DNA of 5,648 nt. Origin: Clostridiaceae bacterium. Lineage in GTDB: Bacteria > Bacillota > Clostridia > Lutisporales > Lutisporaceae. The position numbers were made by a program, and so were the translations under genes. Shown here in pieces: positions 4,329-5,648 of the stretch. Every line of letters starts with the position of its first letter. Within the stretch, counting starts at the first letter, position 1. The stretch spans positions 1-5,648 of the forward strand of contig JAQVFD010000152.1 in assembly GCA_028697435.1 (NCBI GenBank). Direction: 5' to 3'. Under the pieces are notes generated by a model. The model ran no database searches and was not told the DNA's origin. It saw only the letters and a list, made by a program, of their open reading frames with translations.

Positions 4329-5648
4329 ACTCATTCATTATTTCCTCCGCCTGTTGCAGTATTTCTTCGGGTATTCCCATCAGGCGGGATATATTTATAG
4401 CGTCCTGAGGAACCCTGGATTCCCCTTCTACTTCTATTAGGGTATAGTCCATGTATTCCGATATTACATCAGGATCCTTGATACTTTTAAAATCTAAATC
4501 CCTAAGCCCTTTGACCTGCAAGTGTTTGATCCCTTCTCCCGCAAGTCCGTCAAAATGTGTTGTAATTACTGCTATACAGGGCTTATCTTTAAGATAGCTT
4601 ATTATTGCTTTGGATATTGCATAGCCCTCATGGGGGTTTGTCCCCCTGGCCAATTCATCTATCAATATCAGCCCTTTTTCCTCCGACTTTATCAGCGCTT
4701 CCTTCACCGAGCGGATTTCTGCGCCAAAGGTACTGAGTCCCATATCTATAGATTGTTCATCTCCTGCAGAAATATATATGAATTCATTCATCCCCATCTC
4801 CATATGATCCGCAGGTACTAGAAATCCGTACTGAGCCATTGCTGCAATCAAGCCCGCCATCTTGAGAGATACGGTCTTCCCCCCCATATTGGCCCCTGTT
4901 ATAAGTGCCGTTCCTCTGTTCAGGCTTATGCTTATGGGAGTAAATTGCCTTCCTTTCTTTCGGAGGCTTGTTTCTACCAGAAGGTGCCTTCCATTTACTA
5001 TTACAAGCTTTTCCTCATCGCTGATCACAGGTTTTATCCCATTATAGCCGTTGGCCATATACGCCTTTGCTATTATCAGGTCAAATTCTGCCACAGCATC
5101 CATGACTTCCAGTATCTCGCTGCCCCTGAGGGATAACTGCGCTGAAAGCTTTTCCAATATCAGCGCCTCTTCTATGGCTTCTTCGCCCTTCATTTCTTCT
5201 ATGTCCTTCATAAGCTCCAGCATTTCTTCCCCGGCTTTTACCCTGTAAGTTACATTTATATATGTTTCTCCCGCAGGTTGAAGCATGCTGCTTTCATTAA
5301 ACTTGTTTATCAGATTGGTCTGGGTCTTGCTTACGATTATTTCCCCGCTGCCTCTCACCTGTATGCCAAGCTCCGCTTCCACCTTCTTTATGATTTCTTT
5401 TTTCAGGATATCCAGCTTATTTAAACATTTTGCTTTTCTTTTCCTGATGTCTGCCAGTGTTTCGGAGTAGTTGTCATAGATATAGAAGGTCTTTATTCCG
5501 GTGCCTTCCGGATCAAGTATTGCTTCTACCCACCGGAGCTCCTTTACCTTATATTTTTCAGGAACCGCCCAATGAATTCCTTTCTGGCTTTTTGATATGG
5601 ATTTTGCTATATATACAAAATTCTTCAGCTCGAAAAACTCTACAACAT
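4327..5648 (-). CDS. kamC: MutS-like ATPase of the lysine-fermentation operon (KamC type), N-terminus outside window
   Basis: The frame is open from the right edge to a TAG at 4327, giving 439 visible residues. A GTG at 5382 is internal: the upstream sequence (VEFFELKNFVYIAKSIS..., HWAVPEKYKVKELRWVEAILDP) continues in frame and reads as coding. The C-terminal part is a MutS-family ABC ATPase: Walker A GANMGGKT (visible residues 251-258), Walker B LILIDELARGTNPHEG (326-341) and the switch histidine in TTHFDG (362-367). Residues about 60-200 are helical and charged, like the MutS core/clamp. In lysine fermenters a MutS-like gene (kamC) lies with kamB just before kamD-kamE. KamB/KamC have been linked to reactivation of the aminomutase; I recall this and could not verify it. 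A DNA-repair role is less likely given the operon. kamB and kamA would be expected upstream. Confidence 0.87.
   Translation of the reverse strand, partial: VVEFFELKNFVYIAKSISKSQKGIHWAVPEKYKVKELRWVEAILDPEGTGIKTFYIYDNYSETLADIRKRKAKCLNKLDILKKEIIKKVEAELGIQVRGSGEIIVSKTQTNLINKFNESSMLQPAGETYINVTYRVKAGEEMLELMKDIEEMKGEEAIEEALILEKLSAQLSLRGSEILEVMDAVAEFDLIIAKAYMANGYNGIKPVISDEEKLVIVNGRHLLVETSLRKKGRQFTPISISLNRGTALITGANMGGKTVSLKMAGLIAAMAQYGFLVPADHMEMGMNEFIYISAGDEQSIDMGLSTFGAEIRSVKEALIKSEEKGLILIDELARGTNPHEGYAISKAIISYLKDKPCIAVITTHFDGLAGEGIKHLQVKGLRDLDFKSIKDPDVISEYMDYTLIEVEGESRVPQDAINISRLMGIPEEILQQAEEIMNE

Noticed and set aside
4327..5382. Separate 351-residue MutS-like gene starting at the GTG at 5382
   Set aside because: The frame stays open upstream to the window edge with coding-like sequence and no ribosome site before this GTG, so the start is outside the window.
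1939..5648. Cobalamin riboswitch for the B12-dependent aminomutase genes
   Set aside because: The only upstream non-coding stretch in the window (4275-4326) is 52 nt, far too short for one; the operon leader lies outside.
1..5648. CRISPR array, tRNA, rRNA or insertion sequence
   Set aside because: No regularly spaced repeats, cloverleaf-like segments, rRNA-like sequence or transposase reading frames were seen on either strand.

Overview
The window looks like part of an anaerobic, amino-acid-fermenting Firmicute of the Clostridia. It is AT-rich, has strong AGGAGG-type ribosome binding sites, carries a lysine-fermentation gene set, and encodes an S-layer-homology (SLH) protein. All convincing protein genes lie on the minus strand, so transcription runs from high to low coordinates. 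The long plus-strand reading frames are shadows of these genes. The one plus-strand transcript I propose is a small antisense RNA.

Right half (about 1939-5648): the distal end of a lysine-fermentation (kam) operon. In transcription order it holds a MutS-like ATPase of the KamC type (5' end outside the window), kamD and kamE. KamD and KamE are the alpha and beta subunits of adenosylcobalamin- and PLP-dependent lysine 5,6-aminomutase. The known cofactor residues (beta His133 and Lys144, alpha Tyr262 and others) are all present. A GGGAC-type hairpin sits between the MutS-like gene and kamD. The kamE ribosome binding site overlaps the kamD stop codon. A strong hairpin terminator closes the operon just after kamE.

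Middle (about 1220-1865): a short single-stranded DNA-binding protein gene with its own near-consensus promoter, followed by what I read as a compact type I toxin-antitoxin locus. A 26-residue holin-like toxin peptide (1311-1391, minus) is read toward a hairpin that contains its stop codon. A strong promoter on the plus strand (1194-1221) fires toward the same hairpin. The predicted 5' leaders of the two convergent RNAs are homologous to each other. This small locus is the most interesting part of the window.

Left part (1-1180): hicB, coding for a HicB-family antitoxin, preceded only by the last ~30 codons of its partner toxin gene hicA. A near-consensus promoter sits directly at the hicA breakpoint. 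Twenty-one bases after hicB an SLH-domain exported protein begins; it runs off the left edge. It has a good ribosome binding site, but an ATA codon stands where the start codon should be.

Taken together, a conserved metabolic operon is followed by a short accessory stretch (tail-less SSB, type I toxin-antitoxin, orphan HicB) of a kind often seen in phage or plasmid remnants. That reading is inference. No tRNA, rRNA, CRISPR array, transposase or riboswitch was seen.
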